This document shows positions 16,992 through 25,168 of a stretch of 64,000 nt of DNA, piece after piece; within the stretch, counting starts at the first letter, position 1, and each line of letters starts with the position of its first letter. Both the position numbers and the translations under genes were made by a program. This DNA is from Hyphomicrobiales bacterium. GTDB lineage: Bacteria > Pseudomonadota > Alphaproteobacteria > Rhizobiales > Rhizobiaceae. The stretch spans positions 124,001 to 188,000 of the forward strand of contig QEVK01000009.1 of NCBI GenBank assembly GCA_003577315.1, in the 5' to 3' direction. The notes beneath the pieces were generated by a model, which was not told where the DNA came from, ran no database searches, and saw only the letters and a list, made by a program, of their open reading frames with translations.

Positions 16992-18977
16992 CTACCGCTT
17001 TCCCTGAAGCGCTGAGGCCAATCGCACGAGGGAAAGGAATTCGGCGCGATACCCGAAGGGGTCGGCGCCGCGTGCGGCGGCGGCAATCTCCATGATCCTG
17101 TCGTATCCGTAGCCGGCGAGCGCGTCCGTGCCGCGCAGCTTCTGGCCGAAGGCGGCGACGGCGACCGAGAAGCGCAGGTCCTCGCTCGCCCCGGCGAAGG
17201 AGGAAACGGCGTCGGCGTCGGTCACCGGCGTCTCGATCAGCCTGCTCGTCTGCTCACCCGGCGCCTTGTAGCGGATCTTGACGAAGGCGTATTCGCCGGC
17301 GTTCGCCACGCCTTCGCCCTGGGCGGCCTCGCCATAGCGCAGCTCGTCGATCATCCGCGCCGGGCTGCCGACGGGCGTGATCTCGTAGATCGCCGTCACC
17401 GTATGGCCGGAGCCGATGTCGCCGGCATCGACGCGGTCGTTGTTGAAGTCCTCGCGGGCAAGCGCCCGGGTCTCGTAGCCGATCAGCCGGTACTCGGCGA
17501 TGCGGGCCGGGTTGAACTCGACCTGTATCTTGACGTCCGAGGCGATGGTGAACAGCGCCGACGACGCCTCCTCGACCAGCACCTTCTCGGCTTCCGCCAG
17601 CGTGTCGATATAGGCGGCGACGCCGTTGCCGTTCTGGGCGATGGTCTGCATCATGGCGTCGTTCAGGTTGCCGCGGCCGAAGCCCAGCACCGAAAGGTAG
17701 ACGCCGCCCTTGCGCTCGTCCTCGACAAGCCGCTTCAGCGCCTCGTCGCTCGCCTCGCCGACATTGAAGTCGCCGTCGGTGGCGAGCATAATGCGGTTGA
17801 CGCCGCCTTCCACGAACGACTCCTGCGCCAGCCGGTAGGCTTCGCGGATGCCGGCTTCGCCCGCCGTGCGCCCGCCCGCCTCCAGCCGGTCGAGCGCGGC
17901 GAGGATCCTGCCCTTGTCGGAGACCTTCGTCGGCTCCAGCACCGTGCCGGCGCTGCCGGCATAGGCGACGATGGAGACGGTGTCGTCGGGGCCGAGCCTG
18001 TCGACCAGCAGCCGGAACGAGTTCTTCAGAAGCGGCAGCTTGTCGGCCGACTGCATCGAGCCGGAGGTGTCGACCAGGAAGACGAGGTTGGAGCGCGGCT
18101 TCTCGGCCGGCTTCACGTCGTAACCCTTGATGGCGACGTGCATCAGCCGCGTGTCGTCGTTCCACGGTGTCGGCGTCACGGTGACGGTGGCGTTGAACGG
18201 CACCTCCGCGCTCTGCGGCCCCGCCCAGTCGTAGGGGAAGTAGTTGATCATCTCCTCGACGCGCACGCTGTCGGGCTCGGGCAGGAAGCCCTCCTTCAGC
18301 GACCGGCGCGCGAAGGCGTAGGACGCCGTGTCGACGTCGATGGAGAAGGTCGAGACCGGGTTCTCCAGCGCCGAGCGCACCGGATTGGTGCCGAAGGACC
18401 GGAAGCGCTCGCGCTCCTCCTGCGTCGCGTGGGGCTCGGGTGCGACGCCGGCCGGCGCCGGCAGAGCCAGATGCTTGGAGGCGGCATGGCCGCCGACCTG
18501 CATGTCCCGCGTCGCGCGGTTGAGGATCGCCGGCGCAGCCGGCGCCGGTTGCTGCGCCACGAGCGCGTCGTCGATGCCGCGCCGGGCGACTTCCGCTTCC
18601 CGCGCCGTCTCGAGACGCGGGCGCTCGGGCGCCTTCGTCTCCGTAAGGCTGTCCTGCGGGGCGCCGCCGGGAGCGCCGGCAAGCCGCAGCTCCTCCATCA
18701 CATGCCAGGCGACATAGCCGGCGACCGGCAACGCGACGAGGCCGGCGAGCGCCGGGGCGGCGACGAGTTTCTTCGACATCATTTCCCTCCAGAACCGGAT
18801 CGTTCTGTCGGTGAGACGCGCGCCCTCGCCCGATCCTTGGGCCGCCGCGGCATTTTTTTCCGCCTCGTCATAGGCCGTCATCGCCGCCGCCAGCGCGCGC
18901 GCCTTCGCGGCCTCGCCGGGCGCGGGGGCCTTCGCGTCGCGCAGGATGTCGAGTTCGTCGAATTTCTCGTTCGCCAT
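16992..18977 (-). CDS. Membrane-anchored VWA-domain protein (YfbK-like) with anti-sigma-like N-terminus
   Basis: 661 residues. Residues 1-69 are cytoplasmic and charged; a single membrane helix spans 71-91; then comes a proline-rich linker and a von Willebrand-type domain. The N-terminal YfbK domain includes NPVSTFSIDVDTASYAFARR. The MIDAS metal site is D303-T-S-G-S307 in FLVDTSGSMQ, and the TDGDFNVG block is present. A C-terminal DUF3520-like region completes the family layout. The gene starts 2 nt after the ECF sigma factor stop. In sigma operons of this type the second gene is normally the anti-sigma factor, so the short N-terminal segment may hold the sigma factor. That role is inference. 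Confidence 0.88.
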   Translation of the reverse strand: MANEKFDELDILRDAKAPAPGEAAKARALAAAMTAYDEAEKNAAAAQGSGEGARLTDRTIRFWREMMSKKLVAAPALAGLVALPVAGYVAWHVMEELRLAGAPGGAPQDSLTETKAPERPRLETAREAEVARRGIDDALVAQQPAPAAPAILNRATRDMQVGGHAASKHLALPAPAGVAPEPHATQEERERFRSFGTNPVRSALENPVSTFSIDVDTASYAFARRSLKEGFLPEPDSVRVEEMINYFPYDWAGPQSAEVPFNATVTVTPTPWNDDTRLMHVAIKGYDVKPAEKPRSNLVFLVDTSGSMQSADKLPLLKNSFRLLVDRLGPDDTVSIVAYAGSAGTVLEPTKVSDKGRILAALDRLEAGGRTAGEAGIREAYRLAQESFVEGGVNRIMLATDGDFNVGEASDEALKRLVEDERKGGVYLSVLGFGRGNLNDAMMQTIAQNGNGVAAYIDTLAEAEKVLVEEASSALFTIASDVKIQVEFNPARIAEYRLIGYETRALAREDFNNDRVDAGDIGSGHTVTAIYEITPVGSPARMIDELRYGEAAQGEGVANAGEYAFVKIRYKAPGEQTSRLIETPVTDADAVSSFAGASEDLRFSVAVAAFGQKLRGTDALAGYGYDRIMEIAAAARGADPFGYRAEFLSLVRLASALQGKR

Positions 18978-18979
18978 GG

Positions 18980-19543
18980 TCAGACTTCCCCGGCCGCCAC
19001 GATCTGCCGCAGCCGTTTCTTCGCCTCGTGGACGTGCCACGAGACGGTGGCTTCCGAGCAGCCCATCAGCTCGGCTGCGTCGGCGTGGTTCATGCCCTCG
19101 CCATAGACGAGGGTGACGGCCTCGCGCTGCTTGGCGGGCAGCCGCCGCACCGCCGCCCACAGCGCCTCGGCCGGATCCTCGGGCTCGGCCTCGACGGCCG
19201 CATGGCCGTCGACCAGCGCCTGCGCGCCCCAGGCGTCGGCCTTGGCCGCCTCGCGGGCGGCGCGCCGGCCGGCATCGCGCGCGGCGTTGACGACGATGGC
19301 GTAGAGCCAGGTGGTGAAGGCCGCGCCGCCGCGATAGGAGCGGATGGCCCGGCCGAGCCGCGCGCACACCTCCTGCGCCAGATCCTCGGCATCGGCCCGA
19401 TGGCCGGTCAGCCGCCAGGCGAGGCGGAAGATGAAGCCGTAATGCCGCTCGACGAGGGCGGAAAACGATTCCCGGTCGCCGCCCGCCGCGTTGCGGGCAA
19501 GCTCTGCATCGGGCGTTCGTTCCTCTGTCATCAGCGCCATCAT
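18980..19543 (-). CDS. ECF-type RNA polymerase sigma factor
   Basis: 187 residues from ATG 19543; in-frame ATGs at 19540 and 19531 are also possible. Region 2 is FSALVERHYGFIFRLAWRL through DAEDLAQEVCARL, and region 4 is LPAKQREAVTLVYGEGMNHADAAELMG, ending in an HTH. There is no C-terminal extension. It directs polymerase to a set of promoters, presumably including its own. The partner VWA membrane protein begins 2 nt after its stop. The divergent neighbour is a diguanylate cyclase. The signal is unknown. It is not EcfG, which is normally encoded with the nepR/phyR system. Confidence 0.9.
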   Translation of the reverse strand: MMALMTEERTPDAELARNAAGGDRESFSALVERHYGFIFRLAWRLTGHRADAEDLAQEVCARLGRAIRSYRGGAAFTTWLYAIVVNAARDAGRRAAREAAKADAWGAQALVDGHAAVEAEPEDPAEALWAAVRRLPAKQREAVTLVYGEGMNHADAAELMGCSEATVSWHVHEAKKRLRQIVAAGEV

Positions 19544-19744
19544 CGACCGTTGGACGGTGCAATCTGGCCAATCCTTGGGTCGGCACAAGAAAAAACTTCG
19601 CCGCCCGCCGCCGCGCCCTTAACCCGGCGGCAACCACGCGCCCTAACCAAACGGTAGCGGCGGCGTGCTTTCCTTGGGGAAGCCGGGCACATCGACGGGA
19701 CGGGGGACGAGACGCTGGACACGACCACGCTTTTTGCGGCCAAC

Positions 19745-20854
19745 ATGATCGTTCTGTGGGTGATGGCGCTCGCGCTCGCCGTGGCCGGCCGGGGGCGTCG
19801 CCAGGACGCCTACTGGGAATCGTGGGTGCTCGCCAATGTCGTGCTCGGCGTCGCGCTGGCCGTCTACACCTTCGACTGGCAGTTGTCGCCGCTGATGGCG
19901 GCGACGCTGCCCAACGGCCTGCTCATCCTCGGCTTCGCGCTGCGCTGGCGCGCCGCGCGCGAGTTCAGCGACCGGCCGGCGCCGGCGTGGCTGGTCTGGA
20001 CGCCGCTGCTCGCCTTTCTCGTCGCCGTGGCGCCGTGGGCGTCCGTTTCCTACGCGCTTGCCTTCACCTTCGCCAACGCGCTGCTGGCCGCGCTCGCCGG
20101 CGCGACCGCCTGGGAGTTCTGGCGCGACCGCGGCGACGGCCTGCCCTCGCGCTATGCGCTGGTCGTCGCCTATGGCGCGATGGCGGCCTCCTTCGCCTGG
20201 CGCATCGCCCAGGGCCTGCTCGACACCGGCTCGATGTCCGGCCACCTGCCGCAGGACACCGCGCTTGCCGTACACCTGACCATCGGCGTCTTCCACACCG
20301 TGGCGAGCAGCGCCTTCGCCCTGTCGCTGGCCTATGAGCGCGGCAACGCCGCCCTGCGCCACGCCGCCAGCCACGACGCGCTGACCGGGCTGCTCAACCG
20401 CGGCGCGTTCGAGACGGCGCTGCGCGCTGCGCTCGCGGAGGCGCCGCGCCGGCCCTTCGCGCTGGCGCTGTTCGACATCGACCATTTCAAGCAGGTCAAC
20501 GACCGTCACGGCCACGCCGTCGGCGACGAGGCGCTGCGCTCGTGCGCGCGGGTCTGCCGCGAGCAGGCGGGCAAGGCCGGCATCGCCGCGCGGGTCGGCG
20601 GCGAGGAGTTCGCCGTCATCCTCCACGACATCGACCGCGGCGGCGCCCACGAGGCGGTCGAGCGCATCCGCCGCGCCGTCGCGGCGACATCGGTGAAGGC
20701 GGGCAGCGAGCATTTGCGCGTCACCGTCAGCGGCGGCGTCTGCCACAGCGACGCCGCGCCGCGCGACTTCGACGCGCTGATGCGGCTGGCCGACGCCGGC
20801 CTCTACGAGGCCAAGAACAAGGGCCGCAACCGCATCGCCAGGATGGCCGCCTGA
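19745..20854 (+). CDS. Membrane diguanylate cyclase (GGDEF)
   Basis: 369 residues. The N-terminal 195 residues hold about six hydrophobic segments and no recognisable sensor family. The GGDEF domain starts at HDALTGLLNRGAFE (210-223), with FDIDHFKQVNDRHGHAVGD and the active site GGEEF at 285-289, so c-di-GMP synthesis should be intact. No RxxD inhibitory site precedes it, so product feedback may be missing. ATG 19745 has no obvious ribosome-binding site and no upstream in-frame start before a stop at 19655, which makes the start somewhat uncertain. It is divergent from the ECF sigma gene. Confidence 0.88.
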   Translation: MIVLWVMALALAVAGRGRRQDAYWESWVLANVVLGVALAVYTFDWQLSPLMAATLPNGLLILGFALRWRAAREFSDRPAPAWLVWTPLLAFLVAVAPWASVSYALAFTFANALLAALAGATAWEFWRDRGDGLPSRYALVVAYGAMAASFAWRIAQGLLDTGSMSGHLPQDTALAVHLTIGVFHTVASSAFALSLAYERGNAALRHAASHDALTGLLNRGAFETALRAALAEAPRRPFALALFDIDHFKQVNDRHGHAVGDEALRSCARVCREQAGKAGIAARVGGEEFAVILHDIDRGGAHEAVERIRRAVAATSVKAGSEHLRVTVSGGVCHSDAAPRDFDALMRLADAGLYEAKNKGRNRIARMAA

Positions 20855-20870
20855 CGCCGCGCCACCCGCC

Positions 20871-21575
20871 TCACAGGCCCGCGAAAGCCTTCTGGTGGAA
20901 GGCCTGAACCTCGGCCGGATAGCGCCATTGCGCCGCCTGCGGGCAGGCGTTGCGGGCAAGGCAGCCGCGCTGCCGGCACGCCGCGCCGGCCGGCCCGCGC
21001 ACATGCGCCACGCAAGCCTCGCAGGCGAACCGCTCGCCGTCGAAGGCCGCGGCCGGACAGGCATTCAGGCAGGGTTTTCCGGCACATAGGTCGCAAAGGT
21101 GAATCGGGTCGCGAGCGACCTGATTCAGTTCGTGAAGGACGTGAATCGAAATTTCGGCATCGAGCAGCAACGCCCCGCGAAAGGCGTGCCACAGGCCGAA
21201 GCGCGGGTGCATGAGGATGCCGAGCGGCGAGGCCCGCAGCCCTTCCGCGCGCATCGCCCATTGCTGGAACGGCGCGAAGGGCCGGTCGTTCGGCATGACG
21301 ACGCGCGCGCCGGCCGCTTCGGCGGCCTCGCCGATGACCGCGCGCGACCAGGTGTCGAGCGGGTGGGCGATGCCGGCGGGCTGCCGCGCCCGCCAGCGCG
21401 AGAACTGCCGCCAGTAGCCCGCCCCGCCATTGCCGACGAGCAGCACCGAACGCGCCGGCCGGCCGCAAGGCCCGGCGGGCCGGTCCTCGTCCGCGGCGAA
21501 GACGAAACCGCCGCGCAGGATCAGCCCGCTCGGCGCGAGCGCGGCGGCGGCGCGGTCGACGGGGTCAGCGCTCAT
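20871..21575 (-). CDS. Cysteine-rich iron-sulfur protein linked to the corrinoid methyltransferase
   Basis: 234 residues. The C-terminal third has nine cysteines: C161, C164, C169, C173 in CDLCAGKPCLNACP, a ferredoxin-like set, then C185, C188, C200, C205 and C211. This suggests one or two 4Fe-4S clusters. The middle (MHPRFGLWHAFRGALLLD) weakly resembles the nitroreductase-like fold of QueG/CblC-type cobalamin reductases. It starts 79 nt after the MttB-family gene in the same direction and is probably co-transcribed. A role as electron donor that returns the corrinoid to Co(I), working with the RamA-like protein, is attractive but inferred. The exact family was not recognised. Confidence 0.7.
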   Translation of the reverse strand: MSADPVDRAAAALAPSGLILRGGFVFAADEDRPAGPCGRPARSVLLVGNGGAGYWRQFSRWRARQPAGIAHPLDTWSRAVIGEAAEAAGARVVMPNDRPFAPFQQWAMRAEGLRASPLGILMHPRFGLWHAFRGALLLDAEISIHVLHELNQVARDPIHLCDLCAGKPCLNACPAAAFDGERFACEACVAHVRGPAGAACRQRGCLARNACPQAAQWRYPAEVQAFHQKAFAGL

Positions 21576-21654
21576 CGGACGGCCGGATCGCGCTGCGCCA
21601 GACCTCGCGGTGGATAATTTCGGCCACTTTCGCCCGGCCCGAAACGGGCTCCCT

Positions 21655-23232
21655 TCACGTGAAGGCGTCGGGCATCGACGCCTTCCTGCGCGCCACGAAA
21701 TCCCTCAGCCCCTCGGCGATGGCGGGGTCGAGCGCCGGCGCCTCGTAGCTTGCCAGCCAGCGCCGCGCCATCTCGTTGGCGCGCTGCGGCGCGGTCTTCT
21801 GCCCTTCCGCCTGCCATTGCTCGAACGAGTTGTTGTCGGCGATGGACGAACGGTAGAACGCGGTCTGGAAATTGGCCTGGGTGTGGGTGCAGCCGAGATA
21901 GTGGCTGCCGGGCCCCACCTCGCGGATGGCGTCCATCGCCTGCCCGTTCTCGGAGAGGTCGACGCCGGCGGCGAATTTCTGCGCCATGCCGAGCTGGTCG
22001 ATGTCCATCATGAACTTCTCGTAGCAGGAGGCGAGCCCGCCTTCGAGCCAGCCGGCGGCGTGCAGCACGAAGTTGGTGCCGGCGAGCAGCGTCGAGTTCA
22101 GCGTGTTGGCGCTCTCGTACGCCGCCTGCGCGTCCGGCACCTTGGAGGCGCACAGCGCCCCGCCGGTGCGGAACGGCAAGCCGAGCCGGCGGGCGAGCTG
22201 CGCCGCGCCGTAGGAGACGAGCGACGGCTCCGGCGTCCCGAAGGTCGGCGCGCCCGACTGCATCGAGATCGAGGAGGCGAAGGTGCCGAACAGCACCGGC
22301 GCGCCGGGCCGGATCAGCTGGGTGAAGGCCGCGCCCGCCAGCACCTCGGCCAGCACCTGCGTCAGCGTGCCGGCGACCGTGACCGGGCTCATGGCGCCGG
22401 CCAGGATGAACGGTGTGATGATGGTGGCCTGGTTGGCCCGCGCATAGACCTTGGCCGCGCCCAGCATCGTCTCGTCGAACACCATCGGCGAGTTGGCGTT
22501 GATCAAGTTGATGACGACGGCGTTCTCGTCGACGAAGTCGTCGCCGAACAGGATGCGCGCCATCGCCACGGTGTCCTCGGCGCGCTCGGGCGCGGTGACG
22601 GAGCCCATGAACGGCTTGTCCGACAGCGTCATGTGCGCCAGCACCATGTCGAGATGGCGCTTGTTGACCGGCACGTCGACCGGCTCGCACAGCGTGCCGC
22701 CGGAATGGTGGATCGCCGGCGCCATGTAGCCGAGCTTCACGAAGTTGCGGAAATCCTCGATGGTGGCGTAGCGCCGCCTGCCGTCGAGGTCGCGCACGAA
22801 GGGCGGGCCGTAGACCGGCGCGAACACGGTGGCGTCGCCGCCGATCCGCACCGAGCGCGCCGGGTTCCTCGCGTGCTGGGTGAAGACGGCCGGCGCGGTC
22901 TTCAAAAGCGCCCGGCACAGCCCCCTGGGGAAATGCACGCGCTCGCCTTTCACCTCCGCGCCCGCTTGCCTCCACAGCGACAGCGCCTCGGCATCGTCGC
23001 GGAACTCGATGCCGATCTCCTCCAGAACCGTGTCGGCATTGGCCTCGATGAGGGCGAGCCCCTCCTCGGAAAGCACCTCGTAGAGCGGCACCTTGCGGGT
23101 GATGTAGGTGAGCTGGTCGCCGGGGCCGCCGCCCGCGCGCGCCGCGCGCCGCGCCGCCGCGCCGCCGCCGCGATCCCCTCGCCCGCGCCTGCCGCCGGCC
23201 GCGTCCCCGGCCGCAGAGGAAATGTCCGTCAT
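21655..23232 (-). CDS. MttB-superfamily corrinoid-dependent methyltransferase (non-pyrrolysine, MtgB-like)
   Basis: 525 residues. Family blocks include GIEFRDDAEALSLWRQAGAEV near the start, FGTPEPSLVSYGAAQLARR and CTHTQANFQTAFYRSS. Trimethylamine MttB carries an in-frame amber codon (pyrrolysine); here the frame is uninterrupted. That places it with the non-Pyl members that demethylate quaternary amines (MtgB for glycine betaine, MtpB for proline betaine, MtcB for carnitine). It should transfer a methyl group from such a substrate to the Co(I) corrinoid protein encoded divergently. An arginine/glycine-rich N-terminus (residues 10-40) looks non-conserved. The start ATG 23232 is the only good one. 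The substrate is not decided by sequence; nearby genes favour a betaine. Confidence 0.87.
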   Translation of the reverse strand: MTDISSAAGDAAGGRRGRGDRGGGAAARRAARAGGGPGDQLTYITRKVPLYEVLSEEGLALIEANADTVLEEIGIEFRDDAEALSLWRQAGAEVKGERVHFPRGLCRALLKTAPAVFTQHARNPARSVRIGGDATVFAPVYGPPFVRDLDGRRRYATIEDFRNFVKLGYMAPAIHHSGGTLCEPVDVPVNKRHLDMVLAHMTLSDKPFMGSVTAPERAEDTVAMARILFGDDFVDENAVVINLINANSPMVFDETMLGAAKVYARANQATIITPFILAGAMSPVTVAGTLTQVLAEVLAGAAFTQLIRPGAPVLFGTFASSISMQSGAPTFGTPEPSLVSYGAAQLARRLGLPFRTGGALCASKVPDAQAAYESANTLNSTLLAGTNFVLHAAGWLEGGLASCYEKFMMDIDQLGMAQKFAAGVDLSENGQAMDAIREVGPGSHYLGCTHTQANFQTAFYRSSIADNNSFEQWQAEGQKTAPQRANEMARRWLASYEAPALDPAIAEGLRDFVARRKASMPDAFT

Positions 23233-23512
23233 CGCCGTGTTCCCATAGCTTGCGCGCCGCTCCCGCGGGACGGCGCCCCGGCAAATCGTAGCCGAGCCGC
23301 GTCGCGGAAGCGGCCCGCCAGCGCCAGCGCGTGTCGCAAAACAGACAGGAAAAAACCTTTCCCCGGCCGCCGTTGCGGCGGTCGCTTTATCCTTGCGTAA
23401 CGTCGCAAATCGGCTATGGAGACCGGGCAGCGGTGGAATATGAATTGGCAAGGATTTGCCGGCACACTCGCGCGCGCACGCCATGCACGCTGCGGCCTCC
23501 TGGAGCCTGAAG
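23233..23512. promoter_or_regulatory. Divergent control region of the MttB-like and corrinoid protein genes
   Basis: 280 bp separate the two divergent starts. It holds an octamer TGTCGCAA (23332-23339), a near-palindrome with arms TTGCG (23393-23397) and CGCAA (23404-23408), and a stem GCCGCC/GGCGGC around 23367-23382. The octamer also occurs as a tandem pair before the dimethylglycine-dehydrogenase-like gene at 37489-37504. No cobalamin riboswitch core was recognised. The operator seen at 15699 and 27222 is absent here. Confidence 0.45.
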
Positions 23513-24208
23513 ATGTCCGACGACGAAATCATCCTTTCCGAGCTTTCCGACGACGAGCTCGTGCAGCAGATGCACGACGACCTCTATGACGGGCTGAAGG
23601 AGGAGATCGAGGAAGGCACCAACATCCTGCTCGGGCGCGGCTGGGCGCCCTACGACGTGCTGACCCAGGCGCTGGTCGAGGGCATGCGCATCGTCGGCGA
23701 GGATTTCCGCGACGGCATCCTGTTCGTGCCCGAGGTGCTGCTTTCGGCCAACGCGATGAAGGCCGGCATGGCCATCCTGCGCCCGCTTCTGGCCGAGACC
23801 GGCGCGCCCAAGCAGGGCAAGATGATCATCGGCACCGTCAAGGGCGACATCCACGACATCGGCAAGAACCTCGTCGGCATGATGATGGAGGGCGCGGGCT
23901 TCGACGTCATCGACCTCGGCATCAACAACCCGGTCGAGAGCTATCTCGCCGCGATCGAGGAGCACAAGCCCGACATCGTCGGCATGTCGGCGCTCTTGAC
24001 CACGACCATGCCCTACATGAAGGTCGTCATCGACACGCTGAAGGAGAAGGGCATCCGCGACGACTACGTCGTGCTGGTCGGCGGCGCGCCGCTCAACGAG
24101 GAATTCGGCAAGGCCGTGGGCGCCGACGCCTATTGCCGCGACGCCGCCGTGGCGGTCGAGACCGCCAAGGAGTTCATGAAGCGCAAGCACAACGTCCACG
24201 CGGCCTGA
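23513..24208 (+). CDS. Corrinoid (cobalamin-binding) methyl-carrier protein
   Basis: 231 residues. The N-terminal four-helix cap domain (about residues 20-100) is followed by a Rossmann-like B12 domain. The base-off cobalamin signature is intact: D112-x-H114-x-x-G117 in GDIHDIGKNLVG, then GFDVIDLG, SALLTTTMPYM and VGGAPLNEEF. H114 is the lower axial ligand. The layout matches MtaC/MtbC/MttC-type carriers that shuttle a methyl group between a substrate-specific methyltransferase and a folate or thiol acceptor. It is divergent from the MttB-like gene. ATG 23513 follows a TGGAG site; an in-frame upstream ATG at 23483 is less likely. Confidence 0.92.
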   Translation: MSDDEIILSELSDDELVQQMHDDLYDGLKEEIEEGTNILLGRGWAPYDVLTQALVEGMRIVGEDFRDGILFVPEVLLSANAMKAGMAILRPLLAETGAPKQGKMIIGTVKGDIHDIGKNLVGMMMEGAGFDVIDLGINNPVESYLAAIEEHKPDIVGMSALLTTTMPYMKVVIDTLKEKGIRDDYVVLVGGAPLNEEFGKAVGADAYCRDAAVAVETAKEFMKRKHNVHAA

Positions 24209-24239
24209 CAAGGGCGACACGCCGCGCGGACGCAGGCCG

Positions 24240-24395
24240 TCAGTACGCGGCGCGCTCGACCTTGCGGCCGGCATCCTGTGTCGCCTCGACGGCATTGGCG
24301 GTATCCTGACCCATGCCGCGTATGGTGTTGGCGCAGCCTGCCGCCATGCCGGCGACGAGGATGAGGGCAGCAAGCTTGATGGCCGATGACGTCAT
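24240..24395 (-). CDS. Entericidin EcnA/EcnB-family lipoprotein
   Basis: 51 residues. An N-terminal hydrophobic signal ends in the lipobox MAAGC (lipidated C21). The mature part is NTIRGMGQDTANAVE, the entericidin signature, ending in KVERAAY. A GGAGA ribosome-binding site precedes the ATG. In E. coli these small lipoproteins form an antidote/toxin pair linked to stationary phase, but in rhizobia they are common single genes of unclear role. It lies on the opposite strand between the corrinoid protein and DUF1638 genes and is probably unrelated to methyl transfer. Confidence 0.88.
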   Translation of the reverse strand: MTSSAIKLAALILVAGMAAGCANTIRGMGQDTANAVEATQDAGRKVERAAY

Positions 24396-24461
24396 GATCG
24401 TTCTCCGCATTCCGCTCCGGGTTCAGGACGCGCCGCCGGCGCGCCGTATCGAGTGACGACC

Positions 24462-25079
24462 ATGCAACGCCCGACGACGCAAAAGGTTCTCGTCATCGCC
24501 TGCGGCATGCTCGCGCGCGAGGTGCTGGCGGTGAAGGAGAGGCTGGGCCTGGCGCATCTCGACCTGACCTGCCTGCCGGCGGACCTGCATTTCCACCCCG
24601 ACCGCATCCCCGCCGCCATCGATGCGGCCATCGGCCGGGCGCGGGCCGAAGGCTACGAGAACATCTTCATCGGCTATGCCGATTGCGGCACCGGCGGCCT
24701 GCTCGACAAGGTGCTGGAAAAGCACGGCGTCGCCCGCATGGCCGGCCCGCACTGCTTCGCCTTCTACCAGGGCGAGGCCGCCTTCGCGGCGGTCGCCGAC
24801 GCCGACATCGCCTCGTTCTACATGACCGACTTCCTGTGCCGGCAGTTCGACGCCTTCTTCGTCAAGCCGCTCGGCCTCGACCGGCATCCCGAGCTGGCGA
24901 AGGACTTCTTCGGCAACTACGAGAAGGTCGTGTACCTCGCCCAGACCGAGGACCCGGCGCTGGAGGCGGTGGCCAGACGCGCCGCCGCCATGCTCGGCCT
25001 CGCCTACGAGAAGCGCCTCACCGGCTACGGCGACCTCGAACCGGCGCTGAAGCGGGCGGCAATGTCGCCCGAGCAATAG
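24462..25079 (+). CDS. DUF1638 protein of the methyl-transfer cluster
   Basis: 205 residues. The start KVLVIACGMLAREVLAVKE and central GYADCGTGGLLDKVL with PHCFAFYQGE are the DUF1638 pattern. Three conserved cysteines (in IACGM, ADCGTGG and PHCFAF) could bind metal or a cofactor. DUF1638 has no established function but is repeatedly found beside MttB-family and corrinoid genes, including in methanogens and acetogens, so a role in corrinoid handling or methyl transfer is plausible. ATG 24462 is used; GTG 24453 is an alternative. About 90 nt separate it from the next gene in the same direction. Confidence 0.82.
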   Translation: MQRPTTQKVLVIACGMLAREVLAVKERLGLAHLDLTCLPADLHFHPDRIPAAIDAAIGRARAEGYENIFIGYADCGTGGLLDKVLEKHGVARMAGPHCFAFYQGEAAFAAVADADIASFYMTDFLCRQFDAFFVKPLGLDRHPELAKDFFGNYEKVVYLAQTEDPALEAVARRAAAMLGLAYEKRLTGYGDLEPALKRAAMSPEQ

Positions 25080-25168
25080 CGCGTCGCTTTTGAAGCTGCC
25101 GTCGTCGTGCGGCAGCAAGCGGGCGGCAAGCCTTCCGGCAATTCTCAACCAGATTGGAGACAAGGGAT

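Noticed and set aside
18978..19637. Extension of the VWA frame through the sigma factor gene as one 881-residue protein
   Set aside because: The overlap is a shadow frame. The sigma factor is clear in another frame, and the VWA protein has a natural ATG 2 nt after its stop.
21652..21665. Palindrome CCTTCACGTGAAGG at the stop of the MttB-like gene
   Set aside because: Short, overlaps coding sequence and has no T-run; probably chance, though a binding site cannot be excluded.
21655..23232. Pyrrolysine (amber read-through) in the MttB-family gene
   Set aside because: The frame has no internal TAG and runs full length, so it belongs to the non-Pyl group.
23233..23512. Cobalamin riboswitch before the MttB-like or corrinoid genes
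   Set aside because: I could not find the conserved B12-box core or the GCCACTG-type element on either strand. A covariance-model scan would settle it.
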